NCBI GenBank assembly: GCA_041687755.1
Contig: JBDNJM010000087.1
Location: 1-26,145 of the forward strand
DNA length: 26,145 bases
Source: JBDNJM01 sp041687755
GTDB lineage: Bacteria > Planctomycetota > UBA1135 > GCA-002686595
Reading direction: 5' to 3'
In this document: positions 1 to 8,358 of the stretch, one piece after another
Layout of the letters: every line of letters begins with the position of its first letter
How positions within the stretch are numbered: the stretch's first letter is position 1
Program-made: the position numbers and the translations under genes
The notes under the pieces: generated by a model
The model's database searches: none
The model's input: the letters and a program-made list of their open reading frames with translations, nothing else
What the model was told of the DNA's origin: nothing

Positions 1-93
1 ACGGTGCCAGGCACGTTTTCACCGGCTCGGGAGCTTCACCGCCGCATGGCGGCAGTGAAGCTCCCGAGCCGGTGAAAACGTGCCTGGCACCGT
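1..93. repeat. Long near-perfect inverted repeat (hairpin)
   Basis: Bases 1-39 and 55-93 are exact reverse complements (39 bp). The 15-base centre holds a second 5-bp stem (41-45 with 49-53) around an ATG loop, with only one mismatched pair (40/54) between the two stems. The outer tip contains GGTGCCAGGCAC, itself nearly palindromic. It lies 23 bases beyond the stop codon of the minus-strand TPR gene, so it could stop transcription or be a REP/MITE-like repeat. No U-tract follows on either strand. Its left edge coincides with the window edge, so the arms may extend further. Confidence 0.85.
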
Positions 94-116
94 ATCCTTC
101 CCCCCGGCCAGACCGG

Positions 117-1157
117 TCAGTACGAGCCCAAACGCGGACCCGCCTGCTGCAGCGCTCGCTCGCGTAGGTTGCTCAAGGCCAGCACGCGCCGCGGGTCCTC
201 CTCGAGCTTGATCGTGCGCTTGAGGATCTGCGCCGCCCGGTCCGGCCGGTGCAGGCGCATGTAGAGCAGAGCCATGTTGTTCAGCGCTCCCAGGTGCACG
301 TTGTCGATCTCCGCCGCGCGCTCGTAGGCCGTCAGAGCATCGACGGGGTTCCCGAGCTGTTCCAGCAGCAGCCCGCGCACGAAGTGGGCCTCGACCTCCT
401 GGGGATCGAGCGCGACGACATCGTCCATCCAGCCCAGCGAGTCGTTGAGATACGCCCGCGGCGCGATCGACGGGTCGCAGTCCGTGTAGAGCGACGCGGC
501 CTCGATGCGCACCTCCGCGCAGTCCACGCCGTCCATCGTCAGCAGCCGCACGTACCTGGCCTGCGCCTGCTCGTAGTTGCCCGTCAGGCGGCTCGCCCGC
601 GCGCAGCTCAGCAGCAGCTCGGGCGTGTCCTCCTTCGACAAGACAATCGCGTGCTCCAGGGCCTCGCAAGCCTTCAGCGGCTCGCCCAGCTCGAGCTGCA
701 CCTGTCCCAGGTTCTCCCAGGTGAAGGGGCAATCCGGCCGCAGCTCGATCGCCCGCAGCAGGTCCGCCTCGGCCGCTCGTTCGAAGCCCATCGCGTCCAG
801 CAACATCGCCCGGCGCCGCAGCACCTCCCCGTCCACCGGGAAGATCTTCTTCGCGTAGTCCAGGATCGCGAGCGCGTCCTGCCGCTTGCCCAGCTGGATC
901 AGCGCCTCCGCCGTCTCAATGTGCGGCTCCGAGCCAGCCTCCGGCGAGCCGAGCCGCAGCTCGTTCCAAAGGGATGCCGCCAGCATCCAGGTGCCGGCCT
1001 CCGTTGCCCCCCGCGCCCGCGACCACTGCGCCTCGCGCTCGACCGGCGTGCGCTGCCCGTAGGTCGTGCACCCGGCGACGCCGCCGCCGAGCAACAGGAC
1101 ACCCAGCAGCAGGGACGCCCGCCTGAAGCGCGGTCGGTTTTGTCGAGGGGTGGTCAT
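117..1157 (-). CDS. TPR-repeat outer lipoprotein
   Basis: Predicted lipoprotein of 346 residues. The N-terminus has a basic stretch (about residues 5-13), a hydrophobic core (14-28) and a lipobox ending VAGC, which places the lipidated Cys at residue 30. The rest is a run of helical pairs with TPR spacing, for example the segments beginning SEPHIETAEALIQLGKRQDA, AAEADLLRAIELRPDCPFTW and ALTAYERAAEIDNVHLGALN. TPR proteins are protein-protein scaffolds, and no enzymatic motif is seen. A TTG lies immediately upstream of the chosen ATG; ATG is preferred. The gene diverges from the HAD gene across about 210 bases. The partner and pathway cannot be told from sequence. Confidence 0.85.
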   Translation of the reverse strand: MTTPRQNRPRFRRASLLLGVLLLGGGVAGCTTYGQRTPVEREAQWSRARGATEAGTWMLAASLWNELRLGSPEAGSEPHIETAEALIQLGKRQDALAILDYAKKIFPVDGEVLRRRAMLLDAMGFERAAEADLLRAIELRPDCPFTWENLGQVQLELGEPLKACEALEHAIVLSKEDTPELLLSCARASRLTGNYEQAQARYVRLLTMDGVDCAEVRIEAASLYTDCDPSIAPRAYLNDSLGWMDDVVALDPQEVEAHFVRGLLLEQLGNPVDALTAYERAAEIDNVHLGALNNMALLYMRLHRPDRAAQILKRTIKLEEDPRRVLALSNLRERALQQAGPRLGSY

Positions 1158-1367
1158 CAAGTGGAGGGCTGGCGGCGGGCAAGGCCCGAGACGCCGGTGC
1201 GGTTCCTGCGGAGTCTCTGTGCGGTGCTAGCGCCTGAGGTCGGACGGGTCGCGGGCCGTTCTCGTCCCGGAAACCCTTTTCTACGCCCGATTTGGGACGC
1301 TGGCTAGCCCGGTGAGAGGACCGCCTCTCCCCCCTTCCCATCTATCGTAAGATGCGAGCGTGCAACT

Positions 1368-2096
1368 GTGCGCCGGATCGCTACTTTGAAGCTTGAGGCC
1401 GTCAGTCTGGATCTGGGACACACCCTCCTGTTCGAGGTGCCTACCCGGCATGTCATCTACGGGGAGGCCGCCCGGTCCAGAGGGCGGGCCGTCTCGGACG
1501 AGAGGATGGGTCGGCTGATGAAAAAGGCCCACCAGGAGCTGCCACAGACCATCGAGGGCTCGTTCCGCTACGGCGACCGCTGGTTCCGGGCCTTCATCGA
1601 GCGCATTTTTCACCAGGGGCTCGAGCTAACCGCCGCGGAGGTGGACGCCATCACAGAGGAGCTGTTCGAGCGCTTCGAGAGCCCTGCAACGTTCCGCCTG
1701 TACCCCGGCGCGTCTGAACTTCTGGAGGGCATCCGCGCCCTCGGCCTGCGCCTCGGCCTGACCTCGAACTGGAGCGCGCGGCTGCCGCGCCTGCTGAACG
1801 CGCTCGACCTCCAGCAGCACTTCGACTTCGTGCTCTCCAGCGCCCTCGAGGGCCTCGAGAAGCCCAACCCCGCCATATTCCTGCGGGCGGCCGAGCTCGC
1901 GGGTTGCCCGCCGGAGAACATGCTCCACGCCGGCGACCACGCCATCAAGGACGGCGGCTGCCTCGAGGTGGGCATGGCCTTCTGCCTCGTCGACCCGCTC
2001 GGTCGGATCCAAGCCCCGCCGGGTGCGAGGCGCGTCGCCGACCTGGAGCTGCTGCTGGACGAAATTCGCCGGCTCTGCGAGCCCGGAACGGCCTAG
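1368..2096 (+). CDS. HAD-superfamily hydrolase-like protein (HDHD3/REG-2-like)
   Basis: 242 residues with a HAD fold. Motif I is LDLGHTLL with the candidate nucleophile Asp15. Motif II is LTSNWS (about 130-135), motif III is the Lys in EKPNP (about 165), and motif IV is AGDHAIKDGG (about 188-197). A helical cap of about 90 residues sits between motifs I and II, as in subfamily I (haloacid dehalogenase-type) members. The second Asp of the usual DxDxT is Gly17, so ordinary phosphatase chemistry is doubtful; HDHD3/REG-2 relatives also lack it. The start is uncertain: GTG at 1368 is used, but TTG at 1386 would begin just before motif I. A TAAGAT at 1348-1353 could be a -10 element with a short leader. 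Confidence 0.85.
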   Translation: MRRIATLKLEAVSLDLGHTLLFEVPTRHVIYGEAARSRGRAVSDERMGRLMKKAHQELPQTIEGSFRYGDRWFRAFIERIFHQGLELTAAEVDAITEELFERFESPATFRLYPGASELLEGIRALGLRLGLTSNWSARLPRLLNALDLQQHFDFVLSSALEGLEKPNPAIFLRAAELAGCPPENMLHAGDHAIKDGGCLEVGMAFCLVDPLGRIQAPPGARRVADLELLLDEIRRLCEPGTA

Positions 2097-2225
2097 AGCC
2101 AGTCGGGTCCGCGTCCTGCGAACGCCGGGTCAAGAGATCGAGCGCACCCACCGCGTCATGCCCCCCGACCCGGCCAGAAGATTGGTGAAATCGAGCCGCC
2201 GCCTTCCCGCTAGGCTGCCCTTGCT

Positions 2226-3233
<1,008 letters not shown>

Positions 3234-3284
3234 CGTCCGCCGCACAGCGCGACACGCCCCGCCGGGCGCGTCACGGGGAGGGAG

Positions 3285-4874
3285 CTACTGTGCGGAGCCC
3301 CCGATCGTGATGATCGAGCGCTCCACCATGTGATTCTCGTCCGCCCCCTCATCCGGCGGCTCCACCAGACCGGAGCGCTCTTCGTCCAGCTCTCCGTCCT
3401 CGGTCCAGTAGTTCCACACGCCGATGCGCTGGCCGTGCTCGAACTCGCCCTGGCTCTTCAGCTTGCCGTTCGGGTAGTAGTGGCTCGACAGCCCGTGGCG
3501 GCGGTCGCGGTACCAGCGCTCCTCCGACTCCAGCATGTCGTCGAGGTAGTAGACGCGCGCGCTTCCGTGCTTGTCGCCGTTGCGAAACTCGATGAACTTG
3601 TGGAGCTCCGCTTCGAACTTCTCCCGCAGCCCGTCGCGGCTACCGTAGACGAACCCGCAGGTGGACGTGAGCACGCCCTCGGCGTCCCAGTCTTTCCACT
3701 CGCCCTCCTTCTGGCCCGCGTCGTAGGAGCCGCGGGCGACGAGCACTCCGTTGAGATGCCACTCGGACCACTCCCCTTGGCGATGACCGTCCACGATTGT
3801 GCCGGCCGCCCTGCGACTGCCGTCCTCGTAGGTTTCGACGCGGTAGCCGTCTTCGGGCAGGGACGCCACGGAGGCGAAGGCGATGCGGTACTCGCCCACG
3901 GCGGTGACGCTCTCCTCTCCCTCAAAGGTGTAGTAGGCGCTCTCCAGAGAACGCGAGGCATCCAGCACCGTCGCCAGACCCTGGAAGTTCGCAAGCCAAT
4001 CCGGGTCGTCTTCGGCGACGGCCAGCGGATCGGCCCCGGCGGCGGGCGTCGTCGCACTCTGGGGCACCGGCTCCCGCGCGACCACGGCCGGGGCAGGGCT
4101 CAATTTCCTCGCGGGAGTCGGTTCCGCGTTCGGGGCCGGCTCGCTCGCAACGGGCGTGGAAGCCGCGATATCGGCGAGCTCGGCCGGCTCGGGGGTCGGC
4201 TTGTCGATTAGGACAGCGGCCGTCAGTCCGGCGGCCGCGAGGGCTGCGATCGTCTTCGTTGTGGTGGTGGCCATGGTCAGGGCTCCGAGGGTCTTGGTCG
4301 CGGTGGGCGCCGGGATGAGTGATGGGTAGAGGGGCACCAGGACGCTGAGTGCCCAGGCGTCGAAGCCGCGGGGCCCCAACCGGTCGCGGAGCTTCTCCAG
4401 ACCGCGCGACAGCCGCTTGCGGACGACGGCCTCGCTGACCTGCAGCTCAAGCGCGATCTCCGCCGTCGAGCGGCCCTCCAGGTAGCGCAGCAGCACCGTC
4501 GTGCGGTACGGCTCGCCGAGCGACTGAACGGCTTGGACGATGTCCGCAATCAGCGCGTTGCGCGACACGATTTCGTGGGTCGCCGGCAGAGCCTCCGGCC
4601 GCGCACCGATGCGCTCGCGGTCCCTGCGCCGGCGATCACCGCGGTACTGGTTGTTGGCGAGATAGGCCGTCGCCCGAGCCAGCCAGGCCCGGACCCGCGG
4701 CGCGGCCGAGCCGGAGCCCCCGACCCCGCGAATCCGACCCTTGTCCAAGGCCGCGACGCACACCTGCTGGACGAGGTCGTCCGCGTCCCCGCCGACGAGC
4801 CGGCGGGCGAGGGCCTGGACCCAGCCGAGGTTCTCGAGCAGCTCCTGCTCGCTGATAGTTCGTTCCGCGTTCAC
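3285..4874 (-). CDS. ECF-like sigma factor fused to a transmembrane segment and MORN-type repeats
   Basis: 529 residues from GTG at 4874. Residues about 10-100 resemble sigma region 2 (GGDADDLVQQVCVAALDKG). About 115-165 form region 4 with a helix-turn-helix (STAEIALELQVSEAVVRKRL). A hydrophobic stretch (about 204-221) follows, then a Pro/Ala/Glu-rich linker, then about 340-500 with repeated G-x-W and Y-x-x-G patterns such as GHRQGEWSEWHLNG, GEWKDWDAEG and HYYPNGKLKSQGEFEHGQ. These are typical of MORN_2 (YwqK-like) repeats. The topology suggests a cytoplasmic sigma domain tethered to an extracytoplasmic sensor-like domain. Alternative starts are ATG 4943 and GTG 4961; 4874 is preferred because it begins just before the conserved part. 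No separate anti-sigma gene is adjacent. Confidence 0.85.
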   Translation of the reverse strand: MNAERTISEQELLENLGWVQALARRLVGGDADDLVQQVCVAALDKGRIRGVGGSGSAAPRVRAWLARATAYLANNQYRGDRRRRDRERIGARPEALPATHEIVSRNALIADIVQAVQSLGEPYRTTVLLRYLEGRSTAEIALELQVSEAVVRKRLSRGLEKLRDRLGPRGFDAWALSVLVPLYPSLIPAPTATKTLGALTMATTTTKTIAALAAAGLTAAVLIDKPTPEPAELADIAASTPVASEPAPNAEPTPARKLSPAPAVVAREPVPQSATTPAAGADPLAVAEDDPDWLANFQGLATVLDASRSLESAYYTFEGEESVTAVGEYRIAFASVASLPEDGYRVETYEDGSRRAAGTIVDGHRQGEWSEWHLNGVLVARGSYDAGQKEGEWKDWDAEGVLTSTCGFVYGSRDGLREKFEAELHKFIEFRNGDKHGSARVYYLDDMLESEERWYRDRRHGLSSHYYPNGKLKSQGEFEHGQRIGVWNYWTEDGELDEERSGLVEPPDEGADENHMVERSIITIGGSAQ

Positions 4875-5131
4875 ATCTAGAAAGTATCCACGGGCCCGGA
4901 TTCGTGACCGGGGATCGAAGATCTCAGCCTCCAAGGCACCCATTGAGCCCTGCCGATTCACTCGCTGAAGCCTGCCCTGGGCTCATTCGGCGTTCTGCTG
5001 GCCCGGCGGCACCTCGGACACCCACCCCCGGCCCTGTTCTGAGGCCCCTCCCGCGCGACACCCTTCCTTCGAGGCGAACACGAGAATTTCGCCCAGCCGT
5101 TTCGCGCCTGCACGGTCTCTTCCACACACTC

Positions 5132-6040
5132 ATGGCCATGGACATGCAACTGCGCCTCTGCCAGCTCAACCCCGGGCTCGGCGACCTCAAGGGCAACCTC
5201 GACCTGCACCTGCGGCAGATCGATGCCGCGTCGCGGGACGGGGTGGACCTGATCGTGTTTCCCGAGCTCTCGCTGACTGGGTACTTCCTCAAGGACCAGG
5301 TGCCGGACCTCGCGATGAAGGTCGACGCGCCGCCGATGCAGCGCATCGCCGACCGCAGCCGGGACCTGTCGATCGTGGTGGGCTTCGTCGAGGACGGCGA
5401 GAACGACCAGCTCTACAACAGCCTGGCGTTCTTCGAGGACGGCGAGCTGCTCGGCGTCCACCGCAAGGTGCACCTCGTCTCCTACGGCATGTTCGACGAG
5501 GCGCGCGACTTTGCCGCGGGCGATGAGTTCGTAGTGATCGAGAGTCGGCTCGGACGCTTCGGGATGATGATCTGCGAAGACATGTGGCACATCGGCGGCG
5601 GCTACAGCTACTTCCTGAGCGGCGTCGATGCCGTGCTCGTGTCGAGCGCGAGCCCCGGCCGCGGGGTTTCCGCGGGCGACGAGGGCCTGCGCTCCGTTGC
5701 CGTCTGGGACACGCTGCTCAGCGCCCAGGCGCTGATGTTCCAGTGCTGGTACGGCTACGCGAACCGCGTGGGCTGGGAGGACGGCGTCGGCTTCAGCGGA
5801 CACTCCAGCGCGTGGGGCCCCGAGGGCCGCTGCCGCGCGCGCCAGGCGAGCTTCGAGGAGGGCTTCGTGGATCAGAAGCTCAGCAGCGCGACGACGCGAC
5901 GCGTTCGACTTCGAACGCCGCTCCTGCGAGATGAGCGACCCGAGATCGTTCGCCATTCGCTGATGCAGGCCGAGCACGCGCCGATGAAACGCAGCGCCGT
6001 GCGAACGATGCAGCAGCCGAAGAAGAGGATCCAGCGATGA
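5132..6040 (+). CDS. Nitrilase-fold glutaminase subunit of NAD+ synthetase
   Basis: 302 residues of the carbon-nitrogen hydrolase fold. The catalytic triad is visible: Glu45 in VFPELSLTGY, Lys112 in HRKVHL and Cys148 in MMICEDMWH. The C-terminus has the usual TTRRVRLRTPLLRDERPE element. In glutamine-dependent NAD+ synthetases this domain releases ammonia from glutamine for the synthetase domain. Here it is a separate protein whose TGA overlaps the ATG of the synthetase gene, which strongly implies the two work together. In-frame ATGs at 5132, 5138 and 5144 all fit; reading frame upstream of 5132 is open but Pro/Arg-rich and not family-like. The gene diverges from the sigma-MORN gene across about 257 bases, which presumably hold both promoters. 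Confidence 0.9.
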   Translation: MAMDMQLRLCQLNPGLGDLKGNLDLHLRQIDAASRDGVDLIVFPELSLTGYFLKDQVPDLAMKVDAPPMQRIADRSRDLSIVVGFVEDGENDQLYNSLAFFEDGELLGVHRKVHLVSYGMFDEARDFAAGDEFVVIESRLGRFGMMICEDMWHIGGGYSYFLSGVDAVLVSSASPGRGVSAGDEGLRSVAVWDTLLSAQALMFQCWYGYANRVGWEDGVGFSGHSSAWGPEGRCRARQASFEEGFVDQKLSSATTRRVRLRTPLLRDERPEIVRHSLMQAEHAPMKRSAVRTMQQPKKRIQR

Positions 6041-6858
6041 GCGAACTCGACGTCCAAACCGACCTGGTCGAAGACCTGTTGGTCAGCTTCCTGCTCGAAG
6101 AACTCGGCGCGGCCGGTTTCGATCGCGCGCTCGTCGGCCTCTCTGGCGGCATCGATTCCGCAGTCTCGGCCGCGCTCGCCGCGCGTGCCTTCGGGCCGGA
6201 AAACGTGCTCGCGGTGATGATGCCGCACAGCACCTCGAACACCGACAGCCTCGAGCACGCCAAGCTGGTCGCGGAGGCCTACTCGCTGCCGACACGCACC
6301 GTCGAGATCACCGGCATGGTGGACGCGTACTTTGACCAGGAGAAGGTCACCGACGCTACCCGTCGCGGCAACGTGATGGCCCGCGCGCGGATGACCATCC
6401 TGTACGACCACTCGGTCGAGTGGGAGGGCCTCGTGATCGGAACCAGCAACAAGACCGAGATGCTGCTCGGGTACTCGACCCAGTGGGGCGACGGAGCGCA
6501 CGCGGTCAACCCGCTCGGCGACCTCTACAAGCACCAGGTCGTGCAGCTCGCGCGGCACCTGGGCGTGCCCGAGCCCGTGATCGACAAGCCGCCCTCCGCT
6601 GACCTATTCGAGGGGCAGACGGACGAGGACGACCTCGGCTTCACCTACGCCCAAGCCGACGCGGTGCTGTGGCGCATGGTCGATCGACGCTACTCCGAGG
6701 CCGAGTTGATCGCCGAGGGCTATCGGCAGCAGCTCGTCCAGAACATCGCGAAACGCATCGTGCGCAATCAGTACAAGCGCGTGACGCCGCCGATCGCGAA
6801 GGTCAGCGAGCGCAGCATCAACCACGACTTCCGGTACCTGCGCGACTGGGGCAGTTAA
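6037..6858 (+). CDS. nadE: NAD+ synthase (ammonia/glutamine-dependent), synthetase subunit
   Basis: 273 residues. It catalyses the last step of NAD biosynthesis, converting deamido-NAD+ to NAD+ with ATP and ammonia in the cytoplasm. The ATP-pyrophosphatase P-loop SGGIDS is at 36-41. The family phrases GTSNKTEMLLGYSTQWGDGA, NPLGDLYKHQV and PPSADLFEGQTDEDDLGF are all present, and the length matches stand-alone NadE enzymes. The ATG lies inside the ATGA overlap with the upstream glutaminase, so the two should be translationally coupled and ammonia may pass between them. The hairpin at 6892-6931 is a candidate terminator for the pair. Confidence 0.95.
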   Translation: MSELDVQTDLVEDLLVSFLLEELGAAGFDRALVGLSGGIDSAVSAALAARAFGPENVLAVMMPHSTSNTDSLEHAKLVAEAYSLPTRTVEITGMVDAYFDQEKVTDATRRGNVMARARMTILYDHSVEWEGLVIGTSNKTEMLLGYSTQWGDGAHAVNPLGDLYKHQVVQLARHLGVPEPVIDKPPSADLFEGQTDEDDLGFTYAQADAVLWRMVDRRYSEAELIAEGYRQQLVQNIAKRIVRNQYKRVTPPIAKVSERSINHDFRYLRDWGS

Positions 6859-6891
6859 GCCTCCAGCGATCCGACTCCGGGGCGACCAAGC

Positions 6892-6931
6892 GAACTTCCC
6901 GCCGGCGCGGGGCTGCGCCGACGGGAAGTTC
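6892..6931 (+). terminator. Hairpin downstream of nadE, possible terminator
   Basis: GAACTTCCCG (6892-6901) pairs perfectly with CGGGAAGTTC (6922-6931). An inner stem GGCGC (6904-6908) pairs with GCGCC (6915-6919). It begins 34 bases after the nadE stop codon. A U-tract is absent; a run of G follows instead. Intrinsic termination is therefore only a possibility, and a REP-like element is the alternative. Confidence 0.45.
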
Positions 6932-7012
6932 AGGGGGGTGAGCGGTCCGGGGGGGTAAGACCGCCGTGGGGGCGCAAGCTCCGTGGGGGCAGAAGCTCCG
7001 TGGGGGGAGGTC

Positions 7013-7465
7013 TTATTCCTGGAGGCGGCGGGTCAGGTCGTCGAGGTCTACGGACTGCAGCTCGTCGGCGGCGATCGGCTTCAGGCCGTCGAAGCGCTCG
7101 AACTCGACCTCGCTGGTCATCTCGACGCGGCGACCGCGGTAGGCGCGGATCTCGGCGCGCTCCAGGGCCGGCTGGTCGTCGGAGAGCTGGGTGAGGTGCG
7201 CCGGCAGATCGTCGGGCAGCTGCTCCTTGCGCTCGAGCGCCTGCTTGGCGCGGCGGCAGACCTGCAGCGTCTCCCGCAGGTTCGACTGGATGCGCTCCAG
7301 GCGATCGATGTCGGGGTCCGGTCCGTCGAGCGAGCGGCGCACCTTCGCGCAGGCCACCTCAAGCACCGCGATCAAGCAGTTCAGCTTGCGCATCAGCCGC
7401 TGCCGGTAAACCGGGGACTGAAGGTCGGACTGGGAGAAGGAGTCGTTGTCGGGCTGCTCAGTCAT
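7013..7465 (-). CDS. Unrecognised small helical protein
   Basis: 150 residues from ATG 7465, the first start that excludes an Arg/Pro-rich upstream extension. No family is recognised. The protein is highly charged and predicted helical. Residues about 20-75 (from YRQRLMRKLNCLIAVLEVAC) have spacing compatible with a coiled coil. The C-terminal part contains the phrase RAYRGRRVEMTSEVEFERF. No signal peptide or membrane segment is seen. It follows a second unrecognised gene (7623-8186) on the same strand after about 157 bases, so the two may be co-transcribed. Function unknown. Confidence 0.65.
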   Translation of the reverse strand: MTEQPDNDSFSQSDLQSPVYRQRLMRKLNCLIAVLEVACAKVRRSLDGPDPDIDRLERIQSNLRETLQVCRRAKQALERKEQLPDDLPAHLTQLSDDQPALERAEIRAYRGRRVEMTSEVEFERFDGLKPIAADELQSVDLDDLTRRLQE

Positions 7466-7622
7466 GGGCTCTTTGGTCGTCGGGACAGCGCATTGGCTCG
7501 CGCGCCGTCGTTGAACAAACCTACCCCCAGGTGCCCGGAAGCGCTCCCCACGGCCCCCCATGTGGGGTTGAGCTCCATTCGGCAACCCGGAACCCGTTTC
7601 CGGATCGCCCCCACTAGCGACC

Positions 7623-8186
7623 TCAGGCGGCCGCTTCGACCGGCATCATCAGCCAGCCAACAAAATTGTCGAACGCCGCGACGCTGCAGCTCAGGGCGGC
7701 CGCGACCATCGGATCGTCCTCCCCGCGGGGGAAGGTCGGCGCCCGGTCCGGTCGCACGCCCTGGCAGCCGTCGAACCAAACCCGACCGTCCAGACCCAGC
7801 TCGCGGGTGACCGCATCGCAGGCGCCAGCGAAGAAGCTGCCCAGCTCCAGGACGGAGAGCTTGGCCCGCACGCTCGGGTCGTCCGACTGGTAGCACTCGA
7901 GCAGTTGGTCTTCCTCGAGGCCCTCGAACGCGCCGCAGAGCACCATCGTCTCGGCCAGCGGCAGGAGCAAACTTCCAAACCCGCTTCGACCCTGGATCTG
8001 CCAGGAGAGGCGGAACGATAAGTGCGGCTGATCCGGCCCCGGCAGCGGGTTGTGGCGCATGCCTGATTTTTGGACCTCAAGCACAACGCGGCGATCAGCG
8101 ATCCGGATCAGATCCGTCGTGAGCCGTTGCACCGTCTTCTCGAGCAGCTCAAGGTCGGTGGAAGAAAGTTCAGTGTCGGTCAGCAT
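7623..8186 (-). CDS. Unrecognised cytoplasmic protein, weakly CheC/CheX/FliY-like pattern
   Basis: 187 residues from ATG 8186 (MLTDTELSSTD); a start 12 codons further upstream is possible. It is soluble, without a signal peptide. The middle part alternates strands and helices (LSFRLSWQIQGRSGFGSLLL, then LAETMVLCGAFEGLEEDQLL, then VLELGSFFAGACDAVTRELG). This loosely resembles the repeat of CheC/CheX/FliY-type phosphatases, but I cannot point to the catalytic Glu-x-x-Asn motif. That comparison is a guess and no function is assigned. The imperfect hairpin CCGGAA/TTCCGG at 7587-7603 lies just past the stop codon. Confidence 0.65.
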   Translation of the reverse strand: MLTDTELSSTDLELLEKTVQRLTTDLIRIADRRVVLEVQKSGMRHNPLPGPDQPHLSFRLSWQIQGRSGFGSLLLPLAETMVLCGAFEGLEEDQLLECYQSDDPSVRAKLSVLELGSFFAGACDAVTRELGLDGRVWFDGCQGVRPDRAPTFPRGEDDPMVAAALSCSVAAFDNFVGWLMMPVEAAA

Positions 8187-8358
8187 GGTCGGTTGGGGAG
8201 CACCTGCCCGGTTATCGACCACTCACAGAGCCGGACCCCAGACCGTTCCGATTTCCCTTTTTGCCCAACGCCAGCGTCCATCGAGCCGCGACTCCACGTC
8301 GCTCCTCAGCCTGACCCCAAGCGCTTCAGCGGACCCGCCCCGGCCCCCGAAGTCGCTC

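Noticed and set aside
19..1307. Long plus-strand reading frames opposite the TPR lipoprotein gene
   Set aside because: They are Arg/His/Gly-rich translations of the complement of a well-supported gene, a common effect of high GC content.
3234..3284. Terminator between the convergent MoxR and sigma-MORN genes
   Set aside because: Only a 5-bp CGCCC/GGGCG stem without a U-tract is visible.
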